Made by a program: the position numbers and the translations under genes. From Acanthaster planci (lineage: Eukaryota; Echinodermata; Asteroidea; Valvatida; Acanthasteridae): DNA of 64,000 bases. Below, piece after piece: positions 51,501 through 62,940 of this stretch. Where the stretch lies: positions 483,758 to 547,757 of the forward strand of contig NW_019091394.1 in NCBI RefSeq assembly GCF_001949145.1, written 5' to 3'. The notes below the pieces were generated by a model. That model did not search any database and had not been told where the DNA came from. It saw nothing but the letters and a program-made list of their open reading frames with translations. Every line of letters begins with the position of its first letter. Within the stretch, counting starts at the first letter, position 1.

Positions 51501-54500
51501 AGCTCCTTGCGCATTATGGCTATGTTCAGACAGTATTCTAACTAAACAGAGTTAAACTGGTTGCTCACCACAAAAGGTCCGTCGGAACGTCAAAAACAGC
51601 TGTTTGCTCAGACAACATTTTTTTAAAAAGTCCAACACAAAGTCGTCAATAACCTTTTTCATCTGGCATTTCTATAATGTAGCATGGTTCACTACCACGC
51701 TTGTTTAGCAACAAAAGCATACCACAGAAACATATCACATTATTCTGAGTCAACTGCACCGGCTAAATCGGAACAGGCTTTTAGCTAAAACTGTTCAGAC
51801 ATTATACAAAATTTTAAATTGTTCTAGTTTAGCACTAAACGCACCCTCCAAGGAGGTTTAAATCACCATTTTAGCAGTGAGGTATACATTTAACTAATTT
51901 GGCTTAACTTTGAAAGAGTTCAGATATTATTTTAGGAGAAACTTGATACTGAATAGAGTTTACTTAATGTTTTATGCTAAGCTATGAATGGTGCCTGAAC
52001 AACACGTAGTGTACCCTAGGAACACCACACTCCACTGGAGAAGGAGGCCACATTTCCATTGCCTTATTGTTGTTGACATTTAACACTTTTCCCAGTTTAT
52101 TATCTTTTCAGTCCTTTCACCAAACAATTACTGTTAATTGGTGATCAAGGACCAACAAAACTGTAGTTTGCTCACCACTATTTTCAAGAACTGAAGCATG
52201 AAAGTGTAGTTAGCGTTCTCCGCTTTGCTGTGGTGTTTTTTTGAGATTCAAATTTTGCAGTGGTAACACAAAATGCAAAACCTGATCTAAGTAGTTTTAT
52301 TACAACTCAAACTCATATTTCTTGAATTAAGACCAACAAAGGCATGAACCACTAGCCTCTCAAGCGTGTTAACACAAGACAAACAGCCTCCTAACTGGGT
52401 ATTCGAATAAGCCTTTTCATTTCTTTCCTTAGCCAATTTGCGATCCCAACACCTCCAGCATTTTTGGCTTGGAACCTTCCTGAAGCCGTCTAAACTAACC
52501 ACTCTGTCACTTCCTTGCACTCAAACCTTCTAGGGCCATCAAGTACTGTGTCACATGTAGAGTACAATGCAAATGAAAGTTAACCTCAAAAGGGAAAAGC
52601 ATTTCACACTTCTTCCTTTCGGGAAAAATGAATATGCATTTCACAAATTGTGAAAAATTTTCCCTCCAGTGGGAAAATGTTTCACACTTTCCTCCCCTCT
52701 GTAAAAAAGGAAATCCACAACTTATTTCACGAGAGGAAACTTTTCACATCGTTTTACACCATTTGGAAAAATGTTCACACTTTTGTTCACAAGTGGGAAA
52801 ATTGTTCACAAGTGGGAAAGATTTTCACAGGTGAGAAAAATTTTCACAGCTTTTTTTTTCAGAAGTGGGAAATTCGCCTGCGAATGGGAATGTGAATTCT
52901 TTTCACAATTCCCCCCCCCTCATTTTCCCAGGGTTGAGTTTCAATTGCAATGCACTATAGGCCCTGTGTTAGAGTGGTCCTCAATCCAGCCAAATCCCGT
53001 CTCCCATCTCACTCACAGTGCATTTTCATGTTAGACCATGTTGGCTTCCCAGCATCTGTCAAGTGCAGTCTCCTGAGTCTCATGCTGGCTATTTTCAAAT
53101 TCAGATAACTTGGCTAACAACAGCACCCAGGAATGTTATCGGGCTCCCGGCAGACCTCCCACAAGTTTTGATAGATAAGCACATTGCTGCCCCGTCCAGA
53201 TCAATCGTGCAGGCATCCAAAGCAAGAAAACAAGCGAGGCAAGAAAGGGATCATCCACGACTGACAGCTTTGCCATTTATTCACAAGATACACGCAAGTC
53301 TGTGTGCGTGCACAAAAATATTGCAAGTGTAACTTCTGAGATTGAAAAGACAAACTGTAAAAAAATGCAGGCACACGGAAATGCAAAATATGTCTATTTT
53401 TTTTCCGAACAGATCCAGACCTGTAAGACTGAAACCAAGGCAAAACCAAAAATTTACCACGATTCGCGTCTCTCCAACACAGCAATTCTAAACAGACATG
53501 AATCCTTGGGTCCCTAACATACCACCAGTGTGCCCTTCTCTCCGGAGACCCCATTAAACCACACGTTTACTTAATTTACTACTGACTATTGAATGGGTCA
53601 GCCTGTACAATGAACTAAAGCCCTTGTCCTGCTTTCATAATCCCACAGTTCTTTCTCCCTGAAACCACCCTCTTTCCCAGGATGAAGTACCTGACAAACG
53701 TCCTTCCTGACAACGAGCCACCGATAATAGGCACGTAACCATACATGTCCTGTGTACCACTACCACACATGTAAGAACCCGTACTTTGCAAGGACAATAC
53801 AACTTTAACCTTTACACTTTCTGTTCTCTGATAATTCACAGCTATTGTGCCTTGGTCACCTTTCATGTATACCCTTGTGAGTAAGCGTTAGAAATCCACG
53901 TCACAGAATTTTTACACTGATATCACAATTCTCATTCGCCCATTCTAATGTCACTTCCAAGCTTCCTTTTTTTGTATTATTTATTTATTTATTTACTTTT
54001 CAATTTTACATTAGCAAGGTGGCCTATCAATTAGAGTTGGTATTCCAACAGGTCCCAATACTTCAAGATCATAACTATATGACCAAGTGGACAATCAATA
54101 GGTTGAGTGAGCCAGCTGAACCTGCTGAATTGATGTTTACTTTAAAAAGCCACAGGACGAGCATGATGAGGAAGCTCTCATTTCAGAATCCCAGTCTGAA
54201 GTGTTACTATTCGTATAGGTGCACTGGTGAGTATACACTTTTTCCCACGTTGGTTTTGGTTTTAGATCAGTTTCTGTTGTTTACTGCAATTTGAATCCAC
54301 CAGGATATGGCTATTGAAGACATTTCGGCAATGAGCAGGAACTAATCATGTCACCTATTCTCAACATTTCCCCTTGCAACCTCTCCAACGATAATTTCCT
54401 TAAACCTTACTCAATGCCAGTACCACATTCGCAGCTGGTGACTCACGGTGAACGGTGACTTGTGTGGTAAACAAAATGTCCAGGAACACAACACAGGCTA

Positions 54501-56548
54501 GAATAAAGACAAGAATATAATATCAAATCAGTGCTCTAAAATATGTGATTACCGAGCTTTTGGTAACTGAGTAACTGAATCTGCTTGCCCTGAAGAAGGT
54601 ACTCAGTTACCGAAAGCTCGGCAATCACATATTTCAGAACACTGATTTGATATTATATTCTGGTCATTATTCTGATCACAGTGCTATGCAGCCCTTCCCT
54701 ATTTCACAGGCTAGAATAAAACTGGACTGAAAAGTTTGCTTACGCACTGACCCAACCATTGGTGCTGTGCACTCAAGCAAAATGCCTGACCATACGACCA
54801 CCCATCACACCCAGCAACACCACTATTTATCAAAGGTGTGCACGTAACTCACACAAATATGGTTGACAAAAAGGTATTGATGCAGATGGCACAGTATTAA
54901 AGGGATCTAATGATAAACCATAGCATACCAATGTTACTGGTGTTTGGAAGACCTAGATGCCAGATAACTAAAGACATCCTTTTAACATTTGGATACAAAA
55001 TCAGGGTTGGAATGGAAAGGCAATTAAAATGGATGTTGGGAGAGAGATTTTTTAAAGCACACTACTCACAGTACTGTGGGCAAATGCAGAATACACAACT
55101 GCAACCTTGAACATAAATGGACATATGCATCACTGAACAAGCTAAGGCTGTGTGTTGCGACGCACCATTGTGTATTTTCTGAAGTAGGAACTTCCGCAAG
55201 AAATCACAATCGGTAACATTTCACGGGGTTCGTTGTCCTTGCTTACTGGTCTATAATTTAGTGTAGGTGTTGCCTTGGACTCCTTTGACAGAGTACACAG
55301 CACTCCTTTTTTGGGAAAATAAGTCTTTTTACAGGAGGAATCCTTACTTACAGACTCACTTTTTCCACTGGAAACTGAACGCAGACCCAAACCCGGAATT
55401 TCCCTTAATTTTTTCTAAACTAGAGGAAAAAAAACGTGTCCAAGAAAAATTCTTTATCGAAATACTTCGACCAAAAATATGTGTACATGTGACTTTTTTT
55501 TTCCTTCAGCTGACACCCACAGCATGACACATGTGATTACACGGATAAATATCCTCACACCATTCTCTGTTGGGATGGCACACTCTAGATTTTCTAAAAA
55601 TAGAAAACTGGCCCTCTTCAAAACTGAAAAATCAATTGCAGCTGTCTGCACGGACACGAAACTACTTAACTGAACAACAAGGGTAAAGTACAAGTCAAGT
55701 TCAAATGTGCACAGGTATGCGTACCTGTAAGTTCCAGCACCGCATTTGACTCCCCTTTCCTCCAACTTTTTGACTCATGAGTCGAGTTGAAAAAAGGACC
55801 AACAAGCAAGTCATGAATAATAGCTCAGTTGCCTGGGAGCCACTGTGTCAAAAATCATTTGAATTGTGCTTGAGCCAGACAATTTACTCAAAGGAAAATA
55901 TTCAGCACACCAAAGTACCATACATACATGCTACACTGACTGACACCAGTACACAGACCAAATGGTATACCAAATAACTGGCTGGATCTGTTACTTACTG
56001 AGATAAATACCTACTAACTTATGACATGGAAGACTCCCCTTTGGTTACCAACCCTGTGGGTCACGTCCTTCAAATGGGATATAAAGTCCACAGTTAACCC
56101 TGTTCAATAACAGTGCATGTTCAAAACCAAGAAGACTTTATCGCAGCAGGGTAAATTAGACAGATTCCTACACTGTACTTAAGCAAGTGAGAACATCAAT
56201 TTATTAAGTTACACCAGATGTTTGTGAATTTCCAATACTTTGAAACCATTTCTTTTTTTAACTTCGGAGCATTTCAACCTAACTTCTGTTCAGTTAATTC
56301 ATTCAAAATGGCCTTGAGACTTTGTTTCAGGTTTCTTCAAAGGTCAATTCTTCTGCTCAAATTTACAAATGGAATTTGCACAACTTAGTGATAAGATTAG
56401 TGATTCACATTATGTGAAGTCCATTACCTGTTTGGCTGTGTTGCTGGCAGACGGCAAACCCCCTCACAGGAGGAGTGACCAATACCGTGGCAAGTGCGGT
56501 GACAAGTGTGGTAAGAGTGACCAGCCGCCTTATCCGGGTCACAGCCAT
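42589..56548 (-). CDS. Interleukin-1-receptor-like protein: signal peptide, 2 Ig, TM, TIR (7 coding exons, 580 aa)
   Basis: Exons in order: 56548-56428, 48567-48289, 47071-46792, 46214-46069, 45099-44935, 43848-43711, 43202-42589 (stop TGA). They sum to 1743 nt with phases matching at all junctions. Residues 1-40 contain a signal peptide (RRLVTLTTLVTALATVLV). Ig1 (about 41-133) has C..W..GGVYVC. Ig2 (about 134-275) has FTCEF..W..GTYKLSVHN. The membrane span is IPLVCLVVITGILLLAW (about 295-311). The TIR domain starts at YDVYLSYDW (box 1), with LPGGDTDED (box 2), then CVIIFSPDYLSS. A Ser/Pro-rich tail of about 90 residues follows. The domain order fits an IL-1R/SIGIRR-type receptor that signals through TIR adaptors; ligand unknown. 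Vertebrate IL-1R usually has three Ig domains, SIGIRR one, and this model two. The typical TIR box 3 FW pair is not visible. An unseen extra Ig exon in the 7.9-kb first intron remains possible. Confidence 0.88.
44289..44377. repeat. Hairpin repeat, copy 1 (IL-1R-like intron)
   Basis: Arms GACTGGAAGAGGGTCC (44320-44335) and GGACCCTCTTCTGGTC (44360-44375) pair at 14 of 16 positions around a 24-nt loop. A related hairpin lies at 48748-48825 in another intron of the same gene. Probably members of one small foldback or MITE family. Confidence 0.6.
44749..44788. repeat. 20-bp tandem duplication
   Basis: ATCTGACTGATAGGTGTAAC (44749-44768) is followed directly by ATCTGATTGACAGGTGTAAC (44769-44788), with two differences. 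It is in the intron after the transmembrane exon of the IL-1R-like gene. No function is suggested. Confidence 0.85.
48748..48825. repeat. Hairpin repeat, copy 2 (IL-1R-like intron 1)
   Basis: Shares AGGAGGGTCC, ATAGGACCCT and CTGGTCAC in the same order as 44289-44377, but with a shorter loop. It lies just upstream of the Ig1 exon, in the long first intron. Confidence 0.55.
52589..52905. repeat. Degenerate minisatellite with TTCACAAGTGGGAAAA core
   Basis: About 12 imperfect copies of a roughly 18-bp unit of the form TTCACA-AGTGGGAAAAT. The most regular copies are at 52790-52840 and they decay toward both ends. It is within the first intron of the IL-1R-like gene. Short frames across it simply reflect the periodicity. 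Confidence 0.75.
54492..54720. mobile_element. Foldback element between 16-bp direct repeats, with hammerhead-like core
   Basis: CACAGGCTAGAATAAA occurs exactly at 54492-54507 and 54705-54720, consistent with a target duplication around a 197-bp insertion. Inside, two 62-nt arms (54512-54573 and 54600-54661) are inverted copies with a few mismatches, separated by 26 nt. The spacer and right arm contain CTGAAGA (54590-54596) and, after a short GGTA..TACC stem, GAAA (54612-54615). These are the two invariant strands of a hammerhead ribozyme core. Hammerheads of this kind are known in Penelope-like and related retroelements. Self-cleavage is inference; no reverse transcriptase is present. Confidence 0.55.
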
Positions 56549-56599
56549 GGGTTGACACTGACGAGCCTCACAATTCACCGTACAACAAGGGGCTCCTCC
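56428..56599 (-). other. Signal-peptide exon of the IL-1R-like gene including spliced 5' leader
   Basis: A splice acceptor (TTCTTGCAG) ends at 56600, so 51 bases of leader precede the start codon at 56548 in this exon, and at least one non-coding exon lies further upstream. The frame stays open through the leader. The ATG at 56548 was chosen because it places a basic n-region and hydrophobic core right at the N-terminus. The donor ACAG|GTAATG joins in phase to the Ig1 exon 7.9 kb away. Confidence 0.7.
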
Positions 56600-59500
56600 C
56601 TGCAAGAAGGTCAGATGTGTGACTGTTACAAAATCACAGCACCACTGCATTAAGAAACAGAGTTGGCATGCAGGAATAGTTGCAGAGTAAAGAGAAATAT
56701 TAATGTCAGTGCGGTACCATTACACTTGCTAGCCTGCTTCAGGCTACCATCGCATAATACCGTGACAGGTGGATACAATTGTCTAACCTCTGATCTCTGC
56801 CTCAATGCTCTCCTCTCCTGAGCAGGATACTCCAAATGAGTGATGTGCCACTAATGGTTCCCATAAAACCTTGTTCATATAATGTGAGTGGATGACAGAC
56901 AACACTCATACGTCTACCAGTCTGAATAACTGGTTCTCCTGTATCCCGATATATTGCTCGATTTGAACACTCCAATAATAATTTAATAGTTTCACTCAGT
57001 TTGACGTGAACTCATTATCTCAAAAAGCACTCAAGTTTATGAGAATATTGATTTAACGATCCACTTTGTGAAACTGGCCTAAATGTAACCGAGATCATGA
57101 TTAACCTGTTCCACTACGTGCGTTGCGGTCAATCGCCAAATGCAATCTAGCCGTGCTGTCAGGTTACGCACAACTGCCTTTGGGAAATCAGCTTTTTACC
57201 TGTACCCTATAATTACCGACACTGAAGTTCAACAAAATGCACGCACGCAGTCCTCGCAGCAAATGAATACTGACTAATGCACTTAGGACATGTTTTTATT
57301 AATTCCGCTCGAGGAAAACCATCCAAATCCACAAAGAAAAAAAATTAGTCCCGAATTATTTCCTTCTGTTCAAAACAGTTGTAATTCTTCCGTGACACCT
57401 ATAAATAAACTACTCTTTCAACGGCCGTAAAGACACATTGGGGAAGTAAAACCGGCTCGGGCACGAAACTGCCGTGTAAACTTACAACTACTTCAATGCA
57501 AGTTTAAATTGCCTATTAAAATATTACTGCACACGACTTGACACAAGGAAGTTGAGACTTGTCTTACAACTGTACCACATGAATGAGTCAACAACATTTC
57601 ACTAAACTGTTTTACACTTCACAGTTCTGCTGTTTCAACACATATCCAGAAAAGTCTAACATCTACCACATACGGCAGCATTCTGAAGCAAGTCTTTTCT
57701 TTGCAGGGACAAAGTCAAGTCACGAGTCATTTGATCTAAGCACAAGGCAAGTCTCTTTGTTCAAGTGCAAGTCAAGTTGCGTATTATTCTGTCCAGCTGT
57801 TATAAGCAAACGGGGCCAGGCGTCAACTTAACTTTCATGTTTTAGAAAGTCCACCAATTAGTCTTCTTGAATAAAACTGAGGTGGAGGAAATCTTCCGTT
57901 TTGTTGTTAGTCTGTCTGATTCCTTGCTCTGTTCGTTCACTTTCTTGGTTTTTGTCTGTCTGTAGTGCCGTCACTCTGTCTTTGTCTTTTGTCCATTCGG
58001 TTCATTGAATATCTGCTTGTCTCTCTGTTTCCACACCTTCGGCTTCAACTCGTAATTTTTTACTGTTTTACTTGTAAATTTACAGGCAGGTTGAACTTTT
58101 TGGTTTATAAGAATGTTTTCTTCCCCAGCCTTGCCTTCTCCACATTTTTATCAATTCATTTCCCAACTACTTATTGTGTGCCCACTTCTTTCTTTATCTA
58201 TTTGTGAGTCTTACACTACATGTGATTGTATTATTTGTGTTATATATAAGTTTTTTTATGAAGAAATAAATAACTAAATAGTAATTATAATAAAAGTTGC
58301 GAGTTTTGGATCACTGAACTTGACTGACATGATTAGTATACCTACGCTTTATTGTTCAATTTCCATGTGTACAATGGTTACACACTTCCATTTATGGCAC
58401 CTACCCCTTACATGTACATGTATGCACTGTGTATCCCTTTCGTCTCCACAAACACCATGAAGTATAAACAAAATGACGTTCCTATTTTTCTTGCAAACTG
58501 AACCCATCAAATGCTATTGCTGTTTTGTGATGTTTAAATTAATTTTACAAATGAAGATAATGTTTTAGGCATATTTAAATACAACGTATCATGATGCATG
58601 TCAGCTCAACCCACAGGCATGACAGATTCATTAACCAGACAGTGTCTTTGATAAGAATGCACCATTTCCTGCTGGCTTCCAAGTTCCATACCCCAAATCC
58701 TCCCCCCTTTTGGCTCTAAATGGGCCTTAAATCGGTCAAGGAATAAAAGTAGATTTAGGCAAATTTAGGATAAAGACACACATCTGACTAAGACTCTTGA
58801 TAGTAAGTAAGCCAGTAAGTTGTGTGTTTGGTATGAATGCTATACATGTAAAAGGACATCACGTCAACTTTTCCCTGCAGATACTGTACATGTATCAACC
58901 ATCAGAGAGCCAGATCATCTGCTACAATACAAAGTCAAATTTAGCAGGGAAAATGCGAGGCCTTCTCTTTGAAAAACACTTTTCAGCCCAGCCTCACAAG
59001 GTTTGTGCGCAGGGTGTCAAGTGATGTCCAGATGTGGAACTCTTTACGTGTGAGCACCCTAACATTGTCTCAAACCACTTTTTTCCCGACTAATTTAAAC
59101 AATCTGTTAGATATATTTCCCGATGCCTTATACTAGGTGTTATTATGCAATAGTAACATCTATTTCCTATTCCTGGCAGCAGGAACATTGTTTCCTGCAC
59201 CACACAACAATATTCAAGAGGTGACAGTCGCTACAACATAATAACAAATCGTCAAAATGGTGCAATACTCCTTGTCTTTACAAAATCCTGCCACAACTCC
59301 TCGTCCAATGGACTGCGCACATGTACCGCATTCCAGCAGTTAGGCCTACATCATACCTGTGCGTATGCTGTCTTACTCTTCGTAATGACGATCAGTCACC
59401 ATCATCCCCCCCCCACATCGAAAACAACTTACCTTTCATGCCGATTGTTGTTCACAACCAACTTTACATGCTTATGGGACATTTCCAGCAATTCGCGGTC

Positions 59501-62500
59501 CATAAAGCTACGAATGTCTAATCCAAATTTCAAGTACCCGGTGCAGTTTTCTAGCCAATTCTTCGCCTTCCAAAGTACACATAGTATCACATCTTACGCA
59601 GAATTGGGGCACGGTACGCTACTTCCTGGACGGAACACTCCATTTTATTATTAGGTAGTGCCGGAAGTGTCACGCACAAATAAAATCTTCACCAGTTGGC
59701 TGCAGTAAGTCATTATTGAGCTATATTTTATACTCATCAATTGTTCTTGATTGTAATGGTAAAATGTTCTTATTCCCTCTGATGCACTGGTCAAGTGGTC
59801 GGGATCAGTGAAGTTCTAATCTAATTGCGAACACCTCCTATTGTGTCAATGTTTAAGTCCAACATTTCGTCACGACCATGTACAGGATAGGAGCAGACTT
59901 CTACAAAACCCACTGCTGTGCTTTCAATGGATGAGGGAAAAGCGCCCTCCAATAAAATAATTTCGCGCATTAATATCTGTTTTGTTTTGCACATAAACCC
60001 ACTATGGTTGTTCCTTTCAGTTGTTGATTTTTGGGTATTTTTAATACCTGTGGAAGCAAGAAAAACAAGTGCGACATGCACGCAAGATAAGGAATCGATT
60101 GATTTCTTTATACGTTACTAGTTATTGGAAGGTCAGGCCACAACGGGACCAACCTGTGTGCGTCGCGAGGGCGGTGAACAAGTTTCGCTGATTAGACACA
60201 GACTAATTGCGCTAAATCGGAGCGCGGAACTGTCTGACATACTGTCAGCTCCATGATCAGAGCGAGCACTAGTCCAGTCCTCAAGGACAGAGTATGTAAT
60301 AACGTAAGAGAGACCAGATTTTACAACTCTTAATTTCATACGACACTTTGTTTTGTAATCAAGAGTATCAAAATTGAGAACGGGGCTCAAACTCAAACAG
60401 AAACATAAGTGAAATAATAGAGGATTCCGATTAAAAGCTGCCTGGTTTCATTCTGTCACAAGACAAAGTAATCTCGACAGAGCGAAAAAAGACGCAAAGC
60501 CTACTCGCGTCATCAATGTTCCTTTCTGATTCCACCACTTCCACGGCGCAGAAAAAGCCTGACCAGACAGAAACAGGCTCGTATGAATGACGTGCGTGAC
60601 GTCAGCCCCAGCATCACAATGAAATCCCGGAATTAATCATCAGAGAACTCCGTAACAACGAAAACGAGATTTAGATTTCACGATTAAAAAAATTTCACCT
60701 GGCACACAATAATAACCACAACACCAACTTAACACTTAGTATGCCATGTTTCAATATTTAAATGTGATCACAATCACAGTAAATAAACTCTTAAAGACGG
60801 ATCAAAAGTATCTTAATGATAAAACTTGTTTCGGTCACAATATCAGTCTGATCTATTAAAAATTAATATGCAAGTTAGTACATAAAAGGGCAAGTCGCTG
60901 TTTAGACAAGGGTGGATTTAGGTGGGGGCCACGCCCCCATGGACCCCTTTTTGGGAGAAATAATGAGAGAAAGGCGATAATCTCAGATCTGTTTCACTTC
61001 CCTTCCTTCCAAAAGCGTGTAAAAATCTCCAAACGCATCCTCTCCCTGAGAAATTCGAAAGGCTGAAGGTTATATTAACATTTACTTATTCCCCCCCCCC
61101 AAAAAAAAACACCCCTCCTGAAAACTTAGCTCTGGGTGGGTCCTTGTTTTAAATTAAAATAGCGGAATTAATGGAATTGACAATGCATTTAATTTTTGCA
61201 AGTGTCACTGAAGAAAGTATTCTCAAATTGCGTTTAAAACCAACAAGTACTGGGGGGGGTCTATGCTCTTCTTGGGTCTAACTGAGAGTGGCAAATTTAA
61301 GAATGAGTAAGAATTCAAAAGCAAAACAGGAGGAAATCAATGTAGATAACGTGATAAAGATTCAATTTAAAGCGAGTTATCAATGCTAGGAGGTCTCTTC
61401 GCGCATATTACTGACATGTACAGCCAGATTTCGGTGGATGAACGTTTTATTAGACCGTGTAGATTGAGGCATACACAGGGCAGATTATAGTCAACAAGTA
61501 GATTAACCTCTTTCCTTTCAGACTCTATCAAGACAACGTAATCGCACCACAGTGGACAAACGCAATCGTTCTGACTCCGACACCACCACCACGAAAATGC
61601 CGAACATAACCAGACAGAACGGCTGATCAGACGCACAGACGTCAGACCATACAGCGACGTTTAGTTTTACTCTTTCTGCCTGGCGCCCTCTATCGATTTG
61701 GTGTACCACATGAATTCTGCGTAGCCTTTTTCGTGGTTTTTCAAATAAAACTTAATGGATTCATTCCTGCAACATTTTATGGTAACTGTCTCGCTCAAAC
61801 AAAATCCACTGTTGGGAATTAATTCAAGACTTTCCCGCCTGTTTATTCACATATGTACAATTCTTAATGATTACATGTTCAGTTTTGTAGCATATAACTG
61901 CATAATTGTAATCCTAAATATATGAACAGAGATAGGAAAGTGCATTTACAATGTAAACAATGTTCGATTTGTCCGAGCACCGATGACTGGCTTAATAAAA
62001 CGACAATAAAACCATTCAAAAAGTGATCAAGAGGAAAGAGAATGCATCCTTTTGTCACATTACTTTCACAGGGAGGTAGCCCCCTACCGGGAACAGCGGC
62101 TCGGCATGAGTTGACCGTACTACTACCTGGGGAGTTTAATAAGAATGATTTAAATGATGATTCAACAGTCAATGAGTAAATTGTAATTTATTAAATCTAT
62201 AATTGAATTTAATATTATTCTTATAGATTTTGCAGCTTTTGATATTTGTTGTATTTCAGAAAGAAATAATTACAACAGAAACGTGTCTAAAATGTTTACG
62301 GTTCCCCCTACTGAGGAATGGCTTAGCCTAGCTTAATCAACCTGTATTCTCAATCGATGAATGCATGTGATGAATGCAAGCGAGCATACTCGAGTACTCT
62401 GCGTATAGCGCCACACAGATTTTTCACTGCAGCCAAAAAAATAAGGATCCTTGGAACTTCTGTATGGAAGGAACGGACATCTTTTACTCCGGAATTCAGT

Positions 62501-62777
62501 ACTCATTTCCACGATTCCGATGCCTTGAGTCAGGAAGACCAACCTGCACACCTCTTCCAGTCATCCACCCGATTGTTCCGGCGCATAGGCGACCATTTTT
62601 CTGGCGGATTTAAGTCGGAAATTCTGGGTTTTTTTTGCGGTTTCGTCCATCGAGGAGACGCACACACGGTACCGGTGGAACGTGACGTGCTACAGGCCTG
62701 ATTCAATCACCATTGGACAATACACAAACCCCGTTGACACGGCCTCGCTGGGGAATTCGCACAGCTCGCTCCACATC
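56600..62777. other. Divergent intergenic region between IL-1R-like gene and glypican; no gene recognised
   Basis: Expected to hold the upstream leader exon and promoter of the IL-1R-like gene and the promoter and 5' UTR of the glypican. Open frames are short and show no family I recognise. A GC-rich hairpin (TGGGGGC/GCCCCCA, 60923-60939) stands out in AT-rich DNA. CRE-like GTGACGTGC at 62682-62690 and ATTGG at about 62711 lie close to the glypican start. Confidence 0.4.
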
Positions 62778-62940
62778 ATGGCGCTTTCGCTGGATTTTAT
62801 CCTCTCATTGGGGACGATTTTGACTGTTTTTTCGGGATTTTCGGTGGCTCTCTCCGGACAGAATGGATGTGCCGATGTTAGGGACGCTTATCAGGATAAG
62901 GGATTTAGCACAAACGAAGTGCCAGATTTCGCGGTCTCGG
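62778..62940 (+). CDS. Glypican, first coding exon (partial gene, runs out of window)
   Basis: ATG in the context CACATCATGG opens 54 codons ending at donor CTCGG|GTAAGA in phase 1. A hydrophobic signal peptide (LDFILSLGTILTVFSGFSVAL) is followed by CADVRDAYQDKGFSTNEVPDFAVSG. This fits the conserved glypican start C-x-x-VR-x-x-Y-x-x-KGF-x(5-8)-I-x-G. Glypicans are GPI-anchored heparan sulfate proteoglycans that tune Wnt, Hedgehog, FGF and BMP signalling at the cell surface. The next exon should encode a HLxICPQGxTCC block, which I could not find before 64000. Subfamily (GPC1/2/4/6 or GPC3/5) cannot be assigned. Confidence 0.75.

Noticed and set aside
53615-53866. Minus-strand frame with STGSYMCGSG, suggestive of an extra Ig exon for the IL-1R-like gene
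   Set aside because: It lacks the first Ig cysteine and core tryptophan, and no splice sites of the required phase were evident. The signal exon already joins in phase to the Ig1 exon.
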